Shown here in pieces: positions 6,780-15,026 of a DNA stretch of 64,000 nucleotides (position 1 is its first letter; the number at the start of each line of letters is the position of its first letter). The DNA comes from JALZCH01 sp036387135 (GTDB lineage: Bacteria; Acidobacteriota; Blastocatellia; Pyrinomonadales; Pyrinomonadaceae). The stretch spans positions 1 to 64,000 of the forward strand of contig DASVUH010000078.1 of assembly GCA_036387135.1 (NCBI GenBank), written 5' to 3'. The notes beneath the pieces are model-generated. The model saw only the letters and a program-made list of their open reading frames with translations. It made no database searches and was not told the DNA's origin. A program made the position numbers and the translations under genes.

Positions 6780-7187
6780 ATGAATACTATTTTGATACCA
6801 TCAGCCGCAATGACTGACAGTAAGGAAAAGGGGAGATCAATACGATTCCCGCAGGAACTGTGGGACGCTTTGGATCGCGATGCCGAAAGATGTAAGCGAA
6901 GTTCGCAAAAACAACTGGAAGCGTTGCTGATGACGTATTACGAAATTGATAATGTCGAGATAGACAAGAAAAAGTTAGAGCAGATTAGGGGCGAAAGTTA
7001 TGCAATGAAGGGTGTGGGCGAAAAAAACAAAATTGTAGGTACTTCAAAAGAAGGAAATCTGATCGTAGAAGTGCCTGAGCTGGACCAGGACGAGCCTGAA
7101 CCGAAAAATGATTCGTCCGAAGGAAATCGAGTAGAAGACAATAAAAAAGGAAATCGAGCAGAAGACAATAAAAAACTCGGAAGTTAG
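6780..7187 (+). CDS. Ribbon-helix-helix protein with acidic repeat tail (135 aa)
   Basis: After about 15 residues, RSIRFPQELWDALDRDAERCKRSS and a second helix (QKQLEALLMTYY) form a CopG-like ribbon-helix-helix. A charged tail follows, with a small repeat at the end (GNRVEDNKK/GNRAEDNKK). The start is uncertain: ATG 6780 or ATG 6810 (MTDSKEKG), neither with a clear ribosome site. It is divergent from the Arc-like gene across the operator array. The last codons overlap the terminator of the opposite-strand gene. Confidence 0.6.
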   Translation: MNTILIPSAAMTDSKEKGRSIRFPQELWDALDRDAERCKRSSQKQLEALLMTYYEIDNVEIDKKKLEQIRGESYAMKGVGEKNKIVGTSKEGNLIVEVPELDQDEPEPKNDSSEGNRVEDNKKGNRAEDNKKLGS

Positions 7188-7207
7188 CAATTGCCATACT
7201 TCCGAGT
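7169..7207 (-). terminator. Terminator of the small secreted-protein gene
   Basis: Arms 7175-7184 and 7198-7207 form a perfect 10-bp stem; on the minus strand it is followed by six T (7174-7169). It overlaps the 3' end of the plus-strand gene ending at 7187. Confidence 0.75.
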
Positions 7208-7230
7208 TCGTCTTGATAAATTTGCAGGTT

Positions 7231-7518
7231 TTACCAGAAAACACTGAATAAATAATCAATCAGTGTTTCTGATCCATTGTGGCTAATTGAAGTTTGTTGA
7301 TCCGTAACCAAAACGGGGGAGATCTGATTGTTGTCGTATCCGGCTGTATTTCCGTCTTTTGACGGGTCGTCGCGCGGGCATTCAGATTCGGTTACCGGGT
7401 CGCATGGTCTGCAAACATAACCCATGCCGGTTATGCCGCAGAGTTCATTTGCATAAATATTGGTTGTCGTCGGGCATACGGCGACCAGTAGAAAAAGCAA
7501 GACACGGAATGTCTTCAT
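7231..7518 (-). CDS. Small exported Cys-containing protein (95 aa)
   Basis: ATG 7516-7518 has AAGGAG upstream. Residues 1-23 (MKTFRVLLFLLVAVCPTTT) form a signal peptide with probable cleavage after ANA/YA-type residues. The mature part is short, with CGITGMGYVCRPCD and a cysteine before a proline-aspartate stretch, so a disulfide-bonded or metal-binding exported peptide is likely. No family recognised. It is transcribed alone and ends at a strong terminator. An exported protein in an integrative element may affect the host surface, but this is inference. Confidence 0.6.
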   Translation of the reverse strand: MKTFRVLLFLLVAVCPTTTNIYANELCGITGMGYVCRPCDPVTESECPRDDPSKDGNTAGYDNNQISPVLVTDQQTSISHNGSETLIDYLFSVFW

Positions 7519-7650
7519 AGGGTTGGCTCCTTATTCGATGTTTTGTGTTTTGTTTCGGCAGGCGGAGTTTGCGGCTTCGCCTGCTACTTTAAGTGTAGAC
7601 GTAATACACGCTTTTTTCCAAGATTTTAACGGAATGGCTTTTGGGGATGA

Positions 7651-9189
7651 ATGTTTATGCCTATTACAACTTCTCAACTCAACAACAGACTTGCGGTCAA
7701 ATGTCTTGAAAATGCGCAACAACTGGAATTGCAGGGTGAGTTTTATCAAGCTTTCCTCGCTTTAAATTCAATTTGGTCTGATTTAAAAGAAACGCCAAAA
7801 GTCGAATCTTTGGATTTATCAATTCAGGGTGAAGTGTGGCTGCGTTGCGGTTCGATACTCAATGCTTTATCCAGCGCAAAGCAAACCAAAGAGCGGGAAA
7901 GATCAAAAGGTTTTTTGACTAAAGCATGGAAGATTTTTAGTTATTTATGTGACCATAAAGGGAAATCAGACACGGCAAACGCTCTCGGTTATGCTTATCA
8001 GCGCGAAGGCACATACAAGGAAAGCGAGGCTTGGCTCAAAACCAGCCTCGAAATCAACACCGAAAGCAATTCCCCTTCTCGCATTCAAGCTCATAATCAC
8101 CTTGCCATTACGCTCTGCTATCAAAAACGCTTTTCCGAAGCTTTGCGTCTTTTAAAAGCTATTGAACCTGCGGCTCTTATTTGCGGCGATCACAATCTGC
8201 TCGCATGTTTTCACCATCAATATTTTTTTGCCCTTGACGGATTAAATGAATTGAATAAAGCCGAAACCCATCTCAGGCTTTCCATCGGTCATCTGGAAAA
8301 TTCTGGGAATCGCTTTTTTCAAGCCACAGCCGAAAACAGTCTTGCTCATTTATGCCGTAAGCTCGGACGATTACCCGAAGCAAAATTGCATGCTTTAAAA
8401 GCGATAGAAATCACCCGCGCAATCGGGACTGCCGGACACGAAGCGCGTTTTCTCGATACGCTGGCGCAAATATATTTAGCCGAGAAAAATCCTGATCCGG
8501 CAATAAAGATTTGCGAACAATCAATCGAGCTTCTCACAAGAGGCGACGATTATGCTTCGCTTCTCGAATCATATACAACTCTCTGCCACGCTTTGCTCGC
8601 TACCGGCAACCGCACCGAAAGCTATAAAGTGCTTTCCATCGCCTGCACAATGGCTGCAGATCATCTCGGACAGGAAACCGCCGATATGTTTTCGAAACGA
8701 TTCGACGAGCTGTTATTAAGCAGCCTTTCGAGAAGCAAATCGTTTTCGCCCCAGTCAATTCAGTTTTCGCCCGAAACCGAAGAAATTTGTTATGTCGCCG
8801 ATGAAATCGAAAATAACCACGTAAAAAGATTGGTTGTGCTGCCGGGAATTGAAAACCAATACCATCTCATCGGCAGGATTCAAGGGAATAATCTCGAACA
8901 TTACGGTTTGCCTGAAGGAACAAAGGTTTTGATTGAAAAAACCAATGAAGTCACCATCGGAGAGCTAAGCGTCGTTAAAGAGAAAGGCAAAAAAGTTTAT
9001 CATTTTGGGTTTATTACTTATCATCACGACCTCCGCCTTTATGAGATTGATTTTAAAAACGACAGTGAGCACGAACCCTTGATTTTTGGTTCGGGTGAAG
9101 TTGATTTTATCGGGCGAGTTGTAGGTTTCTGCCCGCGCGACGAAATCAGCTCCATCGTCAAAATGAAGCCTTTGGGATTTTCCATTTAA
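7651..9189 (+). CDS. TPR protein with inactive LexA/S24-like C-terminal domain (512 aa)
   Basis: Residues about 1-350 are tetratricopeptide-type helical repeats (ANALGYAYQREGTYKESEAW, HNHLAITLCYQKRFSEA, NSLAHLCRKLGRLPEAK, DTLAQIYLAEKNPDPA). Residues about 400-512 follow the LexA/S24 peptidase fold: GNNL at 412-415 in place of GxSM, LPEGTKVLIEK, TIGELSVVKE and VDFIGRVVG. The catalytic Ser is Asn414 and no Lys is seen at the general-base position, so autocleavage is not expected. ATG 7651 and 7657 are both possible starts. The gene ends 2 bp before the integrase, so the two are co-transcribed; a sensor controlling integration is plausible but unproven. Confidence 0.65.
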   Translation: MFMPITTSQLNNRLAVKCLENAQQLELQGEFYQAFLALNSIWSDLKETPKVESLDLSIQGEVWLRCGSILNALSSAKQTKERERSKGFLTKAWKIFSYLCDHKGKSDTANALGYAYQREGTYKESEAWLKTSLEINTESNSPSRIQAHNHLAITLCYQKRFSEALRLLKAIEPAALICGDHNLLACFHHQYFFALDGLNELNKAETHLRLSIGHLENSGNRFFQATAENSLAHLCRKLGRLPEAKLHALKAIEITRAIGTAGHEARFLDTLAQIYLAEKNPDPAIKICEQSIELLTRGDDYASLLESYTTLCHALLATGNRTESYKVLSIACTMAADHLGQETADMFSKRFDELLLSSLSRSKSFSPQSIQFSPETEEICYVADEIENNHVKRLVVLPGIENQYHLIGRIQGNNLEHYGLPEGTKVLIEKTNEVTIGELSVVKEKGKKVYHFGFITYHHDLRLYEIDFKNDSEHEPLIFGSGEVDFIGRVVGFCPRDEISSIVKMKPLGFSI

Positions 9190-9191
9190 TT

Positions 9192-10466
9192 ATGGCGGAA
9201 ATTATCAAGCACGTTGCCCGCGACGGAACCGTCTCATACAAAGTCAAAATCTTTCTGGGGCGCGTCGAGGGCAAGCGAAAGTTTAAAATCAAAACCATTC
9301 GCGGAAAACGCGCCAAAGCCGAGGAATGGGCGCGCGAGCAGGAAACTCTGCGCGATACGGGCAAGCTCCCGCTCGACGAAAAGATCACGCTTAAAGAGTG
9401 GCTTGAAAAATGGCTCAAATCGGCGCAAAAACGAGTTCGGGTAACTACGCTGCGCGGCTACCGGGCGCACGTCGAGAGATATATCTACAAAAACGTCGTC
9501 TCGAATATGCCGCTCGTTAAAATAAAAACTTTCCACGTCCAGGAATTTTACGATTCGATGACCGAGACGGGCTTAAGCCCGCGGACAATCGAATACGTTC
9601 ACACGCTGCTGAAAGCCGCGTTAAACCAGGCGGTCGGGCTGGAGCTGATCGAGCGCAACCCGGCTGCATTTGCAAAGCGACCTACCAAGCAAAAGCCTAA
9701 AATCGTTTGTTTTTCGAGCGAGCAGGCTGAAAAATTTCTCGAAGCCGCGCGCGCCGATAAGCTTTACGTGATGTTTGTCGTCGCGCTGACTCTCGGCTTG
9801 AGACCGGAAGAATACTGCGCCCTTAAATGGCAGGACATTGATTTTGAGAATTGCATAATGCGAGTCGAGCGCGCCGTCAAGTTCGGCGAAGCCGAATATC
9901 AAAAGGATGAAAAAGGAAACTTTGTTCTAAATGAAAAGGGAGGGAAGATTCAAACGGGCGGCGGGGGCTTTTATTTCGACGAATTGAAAACCGCATCGTC
10001 GCGCAGAATGCTCAAACTTACGCCCAAACAAACCGAGCTGCTTCGGATGCAAAAACGCCGGTGCCTCGAAATGCGTATGGCTAACGCCGCAAAATGGCAG
10101 GAGCATGATTTCGTTTTTCCGACCGTGACGGGAACGCCGTGGCGGATCAAAAATTTATCGGAGCGCCATTACGCGCGCATTATCGAGCGCGCGGAGCTGC
10201 CGCATTTTAATTTGTATTCCTTAAGACACTCTTACGCGACTTTGAATTTGCTGGCGGGAACCGACATCAACACGATCAGCGCTAACCTCGGTCACACGAA
10301 CGCCAGCTTTACGCTCGACCGCTACACGCACGTGCTCGAAGAAATGAAGATGAAAGCCGTTGCGCGAATAGACGACATTTTCTTTAAAGAGAAGGGAGTA
10401 ATGGTGGACACACGGTTGACAACCTCACCGCAGTTGGATAATTTCGCCGCAGATAGTGGCAGCTAG
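9192..10466 (+). CDS. int: Tyrosine recombinase / integrase of element A (424 aa)
   Basis: A site-specific recombinase for integration and excision. An N-terminal AP2-like arm-binding region (residues 1-60) and a SAM-like core-binding domain (about 65-150) precede the catalytic domain. Visible catalytic residues are R204 (GLRPEEY), Y342-x-x-R345 (YSLRHSY, Tyr in place of the usual His), H368 (LGHTN) and the nucleophile Y378 (DRYTH). The gene sits 69 bp from the att core at 10536, oriented toward it. Its start is two bases after the TPR gene stop. Confidence 0.92.
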   Translation: MAEIIKHVARDGTVSYKVKIFLGRVEGKRKFKIKTIRGKRAKAEEWAREQETLRDTGKLPLDEKITLKEWLEKWLKSAQKRVRVTTLRGYRAHVERYIYKNVVSNMPLVKIKTFHVQEFYDSMTETGLSPRTIEYVHTLLKAALNQAVGLELIERNPAAFAKRPTKQKPKIVCFSSEQAEKFLEAARADKLYVMFVVALTLGLRPEEYCALKWQDIDFENCIMRVERAVKFGEAEYQKDEKGNFVLNEKGGKIQTGGGGFYFDELKTASSRRMLKLTPKQTELLRMQKRRCLEMRMANAAKWQEHDFVFPTVTGTPWRIKNLSERHYARIIERAELPHFNLYSLRHSYATLNLLAGTDINTISANLGHTNASFTLDRYTHVLEEMKMKAVARIDDIFFKEKGVMVDTRLTTSPQLDNFAADSGS

Positions 10467-10535
10467 ATATTGGAAATGTGATAAATAAAATGAACTTACC
10501 GCCGTTGCAGGACGCTGGCGGAAGAAATCGAAGGA

Positions 10536-10579
10536 GATTCGTAATCGAAAGGTCGTCGGTTCAACTCCGACAGGTGGCT
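10536..10579 (+). repeat. att core copy 1 (3' part of tRNA-Thr)
   Basis: Anticodon loop TTCGTAA, variable loop and T arm, up to the acceptor GGTGGCT. It differs from copy 2 (18924-18967) by one base in the T loop (A for G) and is followed by TCT instead of CCA, so it is element-derived. It is the right end of element A and the left end of element B. Confidence 0.85.
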
Positions 10580-10675
10580 TCTCTCATTTAAAATAAAATC
10601 CCCGAAAATACTGGCATTTACGACTTCTCTTTGAGACTCAATGTAACACTTTGTCGCCTGTTGTAACAGTGGAAT

Positions 10676-10695
10676 GAGTGTTTGATTGAGTGTTT
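10676..10695 (+). promoter_or_regulatory. GAGTGTTT pair, probable integrase arm sites (left end)
   Basis: Two direct GAGTGTTT octamers at 10676-10683 and 10688-10695 (12-bp period). Four more copies in the same orientation lie at the right end (18782-18840). Confidence 0.5.
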
Positions 10696-10721
10696 TAATA
10701 CACAAAGAGGAGCGTTAATCT

Positions 10722-11828
10722 ATGCCAAAAACAAACGAAGGAACTATACAGGAAATTACCCGGAAAACGGCAGACGGAAAGACGAAAAAGGTGATGCAGG
10801 CGCGTTATCAGTTTTTTGACGCGACCGGAAAGCGGAAATCGAAAACAAAAGACGTTGCGAACCGAACGGAAGGCAAGCAGTGGCTCAAACAGATGGCGCG
10901 GGAACACGAAGCCAAAAAGAGCGACTTCGGCAAAAAGGAAATCAGATTTTTGGAATTTACCGAAGAAATCGAGCCGATTTTGAAGGATAGAAAATCGGTT
11001 GACCCGATGCTTTCCCAATTAAAGGTTCTGCGCGAGTTTTTCGGGCGGATGAAACTTTCCGACATCAAGTACGAGCAGTTAGAAGCCTACCGCGACAAGC
11101 GGCGCAAAGAGCCGATTCAGTTTAAAAACAGCACCCGCCAGCGAAGCGATACGACAATCGCCAAAGAATTTTCCTTGCTTTCGCGCATTTTGAAAATCGC
11201 AAAGGACAAAGGGCGAATCACGGAACAGCCGTTTTACGGTGCAAGCCCGCTTGTTTCTGGTGAGTCTGTTGAGCGTGAAGCATTTTTATCCGAAGAAGAA
11301 GAAGCAAAAATGCTTGAATCCTGCATTTTGCCCGACCGGAGCGGATTTAAACGGGAATCGTTAAAACCCGTTTTGGTTTGCGCGATTGATACCGCGATGC
11401 GGCGCGGCGAGATTCTCAAGCTCGAATGGCGCGACATAGATTTCAAGCGCGAAATTATCAGCGTCAGACGCGAAACGACAAAAGCGAATTTGCCGCGCAC
11501 CGTTCCGTTGACGGCGCGGTTAAAGCAGACGCTTGAAACGATTAAACCGGAAACGGCGAAATCGGGCGACCGGATTTTCAAAGTCGGCGATTTCAAGAAG
11601 GCGTATGCTTGGGTGCGCGAGCAGGCGGGCGTTAAGCTGACGTTTCACGATTTGCGTCACATCGGCATCACCCGCGTTATGAAAAAGGGATTCGAGCAGG
11701 AATTAGCGATGAAAATTTCGGGGCATACCGTCACAAAGACGTTTCTGCGGTATCTGAACCCAGAGCCAGAATATCTGGTCGAGAAGATGCGCCGGAGCGA
11801 AAGCGAAGCGGGCGCGGCATCCGTTTAA
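10722..11828 (+). CDS. int: Tyrosine recombinase / integrase of element B (368 aa)
   Basis: Integrates and excises element B at tRNA-Thr. An N-terminal arm-binding region (residues 1-60, basic), a SAM-like core-binding domain (about 70-165) and a catalytic domain are visible with R227 (AMRRGE), H309-x-x-R312 (FHDLRH), H335 (SGHT) and nucleophile Y344 (LRYLNP): a full R-H-R-H-Y set. The ATG has GAGGAG upstream and the gene lies 143 bp from the att core, reading away from it. It is only distantly like integrase A, so two unrelated integrases recognise the same tRNA. Two strong hairpins follow. Confidence 0.93.
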   Translation: MPKTNEGTIQEITRKTADGKTKKVMQARYQFFDATGKRKSKTKDVANRTEGKQWLKQMAREHEAKKSDFGKKEIRFLEFTEEIEPILKDRKSVDPMLSQLKVLREFFGRMKLSDIKYEQLEAYRDKRRKEPIQFKNSTRQRSDTTIAKEFSLLSRILKIAKDKGRITEQPFYGASPLVSGESVEREAFLSEEEEAKMLESCILPDRSGFKRESLKPVLVCAIDTAMRRGEILKLEWRDIDFKREIISVRRETTKANLPRTVPLTARLKQTLETIKPETAKSGDRIFKVGDFKKAYAWVREQAGVKLTFHDLRHIGITRVMKKGFEQELAMKISGHTVTKTFLRYLNPEPEYLVEKMRRSESEAGAASV

Positions 11829-11878
11829 ATTTTTGTGGCGGCGAGCAAACGATTAAATAGCTCGTCGCCACAAAAATT
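11828..11878 (+). terminator. Hairpin after integrase B, first of two
   Basis: Arms 11828-11846 and 11860-11878 pair over 18 of 19 bases. The arms carry their own A and T ends, so it can act as a terminator in both directions or protect the transcript end. Confidence 0.6.
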
Positions 11879-11896
11879 GTACGATTTTACAGCAGC

Positions 11897-11931
11897 GAGC
11901 AAAGTTCCAAGTTGGAACTTTGCTCTTTTTT
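11897..11931 (+). terminator. Rho-independent terminator after integrase B
   Basis: Perfect 14-bp stem 11897-11910/11912-11925 with a one-base centre, followed by six T at 11926-11931. It isolates the integrase from the restriction-modification cargo. Confidence 0.9.
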
Positions 11932-12016
11932 CACCAAAACTGAAAACGGGTATATTGTGCCGCCTCTAAAAGGTGTAAAACGCAATACAGCCCGTTTATG
12001 CGCGAAAAAAGGCTAT

Positions 12017-12187
12017 ATGGAAAACTGGCAGATTGTCAGCGTTGAACACGAATTGATGCGAGAGCAGACCGAACCAACCGGATGCGCCGGGCGCGGTGGA
12101 TGCTGCGGCTGTTTGACCTCGCTTTTGCTGATTGTTGTGGGCGTTGTTGTCCTTCGCGTATTGGCTATTATTTTCAACTTTTTTTAA
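12017..12187 (+). CDS. Cys-rich mini membrane protein (56 aa)
   Basis: The longer open frame begins inside the terminator, so I use ATG 12017 (MENWQIVSVEHEL) with AAGG just upstream. Residues 20-32 are CAGRGGCCGCL, a tight cysteine/glycine cluster, followed by one hydrophobic helix (SLLLIVVGVVVLRVLAIIF) to the end. It is probably a single-pass inner-membrane protein; the cysteines could bind metal or be lipidated or palmitoyl-like. It precedes the methyltransferase with a terminator between them. No family recognised. Confidence 0.45.
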   Translation: MENWQIVSVEHELMREQTEPTGCAGRGGCCGCLTSLLLIVVGVVVLRVLAIIFNFF

Positions 12188-12254
12188 TTATTGTCGGATT
12201 GAAAATGGAGATTGGTCTGAATTGACTTTTGACGCTCGACTGAAGCACATATAA

Positions 12255-12289
12255 GCGCGACATCCAAGAATCGGTTTTCGCGCCTTTTT
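12255..12289 (+). terminator. Terminator before the methyltransferase gene
   Basis: GCGCGA/TCGCGC stem (12255-12260/12278-12283) followed by C and five T. It ends the mini-protein transcript 36 bp before the methyltransferase start. Confidence 0.6.
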
Positions 12290-12324
12290 ATTTTCCGCAT
12301 CTTTGATTAGACTCTATACGATTT

Positions 12325-13386
12325 ATGAAAGCATCTTTATCAGATTTGAAGCCCTTTTACACAACTGAAAATGGAAAAGCATATTTAGGCGATTCGCTGG
12401 AATTGCTCAAAACCATTGACGGCGGCTCAATTGACCTTATCTGCACGTCGCCGCCGTTCGCTTTGCTGCGGAAAAAATCTTACGGAAATGTAGAGGCGCA
12501 AGAATACGTCGAATGGTTTCTACAATTCGCCCGCGAATTTAAGCGCATCATCAAGCCGGAAGGCTCAATCGTCATTGACATCGGCGGGACGTGGATTAAA
12601 GGGCAACCTGTCCGCAGTCTGTATCATTTCGAGTTGGTTTTGAAACTATGCAAGCCGGAATCCGAAGGCGGTTGCGGTTTGAATTTGGCGCAAGAGCTTT
12701 TTTGGTATAACCCGGCGAAGTTGCCGACGCCAGCCGAATGGGTGACAGTACGGCGCGTGAGGGTAAAGGATGCGGTCAATACGGTTTGGTGGCTGAGTCC
12801 GTCGCCGAATCCGAAAGCGAGCAATCGCCGCGTTTTGAAACGATATTCGGATTCGCAACTGCAACTGATGAAAAACGGCTACAAAGCCAAATTGCGACCG
12901 TCAGAGCATCAAATCAGCACGAAGTTTAACGTGGACAACGGCGGCGCGATTCCATCAAATTTAATCGCCGACACCGATTATGAAAACTCAATCGGCGAGC
13001 CGGTCAATCTGATTTCGGCGTCGAACACTTCAAGCAACGACATTTATCAGCGCCGATGCCGCGAGGAAGGCATTATGCCGCACCCGGCAAGATTTCCCCA
13101 CGCACTGCCGGAATTTATCATCAATCTTTGCACCGAAGAAGGCGACACGGTTTTAGACCCGTTCGCGGGTTCAAACACGACCGGAGCAGTAGCCGAACGA
13201 CTCAATCGCAAATGGATTGCTTTGGAGCTAAACGAGGATTATTTGCGCGGCTCAAAATTTCGCTTTCCAGAATTAGACCCGAAGCAGCGCGAACTGAAAA
13301 TAGAAAACGCGGGCGATACACCGGAAAACGGAAACAAGCAGGCGAATCAGCAAGACCTTTTTTCAATAACGACCAATGGCAACTAA
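12325..13386 (+). CDS. Beta-class DNA methyltransferase, probably N4-cytosine (353 aa)
   Basis: Transfers a methyl group from S-adenosylmethionine to DNA and protects it from the partner nuclease. Motif IV TSPPF (residues 41-45) lies N-terminal and motif I DPFAGSN (278-284) C-terminal, the beta-class order. TSPP rather than DPPY points to N4-cytosine, although some adenine enzymes share it. The central 120-220 region is a likely target-recognition domain (NTVWWLSPSPNPKASNRR). It overlaps the nuclease gene by 11 bp, which helps keep the two proteins in balance. Confidence 0.9.
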   Translation: MKASLSDLKPFYTTENGKAYLGDSLELLKTIDGGSIDLICTSPPFALLRKKSYGNVEAQEYVEWFLQFAREFKRIIKPEGSIVIDIGGTWIKGQPVRSLYHFELVLKLCKPESEGGCGLNLAQELFWYNPAKLPTPAEWVTVRRVRVKDAVNTVWWLSPSPNPKASNRRVLKRYSDSQLQLMKNGYKAKLRPSEHQISTKFNVDNGGAIPSNLIADTDYENSIGEPVNLISASNTSSNDIYQRRCREEGIMPHPARFPHALPEFIINLCTEEGDTVLDPFAGSNTTGAVAERLNRKWIALELNEDYLRGSKFRFPELDPKQRELKIENAGDTPENGNKQANQQDLFSITTNGN

Positions 13387-14890
13387 AGAAACGCGCCGCT
13401 TCACCTACGGCGACCAATTCGAGCAGAGCAAAACGCCGCTACTCGACTTGCTCAAAATTTGTCGAGACTACTCGCCAGATTTAGCAGCGATGCAGGAGCA
13501 AATCCGCACAACTTACTTTCCCGGTCACGGCAGCGAAGGCAATTCCAACACAATGGCGATGAATTGCCGTTTGTCGCTCAAAGCATACAGGCTGATTGAA
13601 ACCGACAGAGAGCGCGGCGCGACTCGATACACTGTAACGCCGCTGGCATCAGAGCTTATCGAACTTGCCGAGCGTGAAGGCGAGAATGCTATGTTTCGCC
13701 GTTTTGCCGTTCACATCTTGACCAACCTTTTTGGAATGACCTTGCTGCGATTGATTGAAAACATTCGCGCTCGCGGCGAGCAAGTTTCGCTCGAATACTT
13801 GGGCGAAGAAATGAACGACTTGGGCATCAAGATTGCGCCAAACAGCACATACATCAGCACGATGGTTGCTTGGCTGGCAAAAGCCGGAGTCATTACCGAA
13901 ACAGGCTATTCGGTCAATTGGGATGTCGTTTACGATTTGCTCAAAACGGATGCAGAGTTAATTGATAAACTACACGAATTAACCCTTGAGCAGCGATTCT
14001 TTATGCTTTCGATGCTGAGTCTCGCAACAACAGATTTCGTGGCGTCGAACAAAATCGCCAACCACACGCGAAGCGTGTATAGCGTCCGGCTAACCTCGAA
14101 AAATCTCGTTAAAGACGTATTGGAGCCGCTAGAAGCGGCAGGGCTAATCGAAACCCAAAAAACCACAACTGGCAGAGGCGCGAAGCCGCACGACATTAGA
14201 CTGGCGGATAAAGGCAAAAATGAGTTGCTTTTGCCGATGCTCGAAAACTTGGCGGAGATTACCGAGCTTACGTCGGCAGATTTGAACAAGCCGTTTGAAG
14301 ATGTCGTAAAAGACCTTGACCACTCCGAAAAGCACGTTCGCGGCATCGCGCTGGAATTGTTTGCCGTCTGGATTATCCGGCTTTTGGGATTGCGGTTTAG
14401 CAAATGGCGGCTACGCTCGTTTCAGGCAACGGGAGGCGCGGAAGTTGATGTAATGGCGGCATCCGACAAAATCGTTTATAGCCGCTGGCAGATGCAATGC
14501 AAAAACACCAAGTCGAAAGTTACGGTGGATACCGTAGCAAAAGAAGTCGGCTTAAATTTTTTGACGCAAGCCGATGTTATCGCGCTCATTACAACCGGGA
14601 GTTTTACCGGCGATGCAGTGAACTATGCAAACCAAGTGACGGATAACAGCCGCTACTATGTGATTTTGCTTGACGGCGAAGACATAAAGCGAATCGTCGC
14701 CGACCGCACGAAAATTGTGGACATTCTAAACGTAAAGGCGCGGCGCGTATTTGCCAAAAAAGAATTGGGATTGACTGATTTTGCCGACGAGATGGACGAA
14801 GCAGACTTCGAGGAGGAATTAGCCGAAGAAGTTGAGCCTGTTTTACGGGAAGCGATGACAGAACAGGAAAACGGAGAAACCCAAAATTGA
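13376..14890 (+). CDS. Mrr-like restriction endonuclease partner (504 aa)
   Basis: The C-terminal domain (about 320-460) has a PD-(D/E)xK-type core of the Mrr class: D358 (GGAEVDVMA) and Q374-C375-K376 (MQCKN), with ALITTGSFTGDAVNYA after it, typical of Mrr_cat nucleases. The N-terminal two thirds are winged-helix-like (EPLEAAGLIETQKTTTGRGAKPHDIRL) and probably read the target. ATG 13376 lies inside the end of the methyltransferase gene. Together they are probably a type II restriction-modification pair; a type IV modification-dependent nuclease is less likely because of the coupled methyltransferase. Confidence 0.8.
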   Translation: MATKETRRFTYGDQFEQSKTPLLDLLKICRDYSPDLAAMQEQIRTTYFPGHGSEGNSNTMAMNCRLSLKAYRLIETDRERGATRYTVTPLASELIELAEREGENAMFRRFAVHILTNLFGMTLLRLIENIRARGEQVSLEYLGEEMNDLGIKIAPNSTYISTMVAWLAKAGVITETGYSVNWDVVYDLLKTDAELIDKLHELTLEQRFFMLSMLSLATTDFVASNKIANHTRSVYSVRLTSKNLVKDVLEPLEAAGLIETQKTTTGRGAKPHDIRLADKGKNELLLPMLENLAEITELTSADLNKPFEDVVKDLDHSEKHVRGIALELFAVWIIRLLGLRFSKWRLRSFQATGGAEVDVMAASDKIVYSRWQMQCKNTKSKVTVDTVAKEVGLNFLTQADVIALITTGSFTGDAVNYANQVTDNSRYYVILLDGEDIKRIVADRTKIVDILNVKARRVFAKKELGLTDFADEMDEADFEEELAEEVEPVLREAMTEQENGETQN

Positions 14891-15026
14891 AGTTACGCGG
14901 CAAATAAATTTGCCAGTTGTTCGGCGTGAATTCAGGTATCCCGAACCGATAACGGCGTGAATGGATTAAGCAGTTTTAATTTCACATAATTAAGCTACTT
15001 TTTTCTCTATTTGCAAGACATTATTA

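Larger units (their letters stand above)
1..10579. mobile_element. Integrative element A (left end outside window)
   Basis: The right end is the tRNA-Thr 3' segment at 10536-10579, next to a tyrosine integrase (9192-10466). Inside are phage/plasmid-style contents: a coupled leftward operon of small proteins, a truncated phage-type helicase, CII/XRE-like and ribbon-helix-helix regulators, and a large gene-free structured region. No capsid, tail, relaxase or type IV secretion gene is visible, but the element runs off the left edge, so they may lie there. The assumed left junction would be the intact tRNA-Thr gene or another att copy. Confidence 0.7.
10467..10721. other. A/B element junction
   Basis: This gene-free junction holds the 44-bp tRNA-derived core (10536-10579), a small palindrome CTGTT-GT-AACAG near 10660 and paired GAGTGTTT octamers (10676-10695) just before the integrase B ribosome site. 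The bases before the core do not form a tRNA 5' half, so no functional tRNA is encoded here. Confidence 0.7.

Noticed and set aside
10501..10579. A possible complete tRNA gene at the A/B junction
   Set aside because: The 5' part cannot pair with the GGTGGCT acceptor strand and no D arm is present; only the tRNA 3' half is there.
11912..12016. Extended start of the mini membrane protein inside the integrase terminator
   Set aside because: The TTG at 11912 lies in the terminator hairpin and has no ribosome site; ATG 12017 is better supported.
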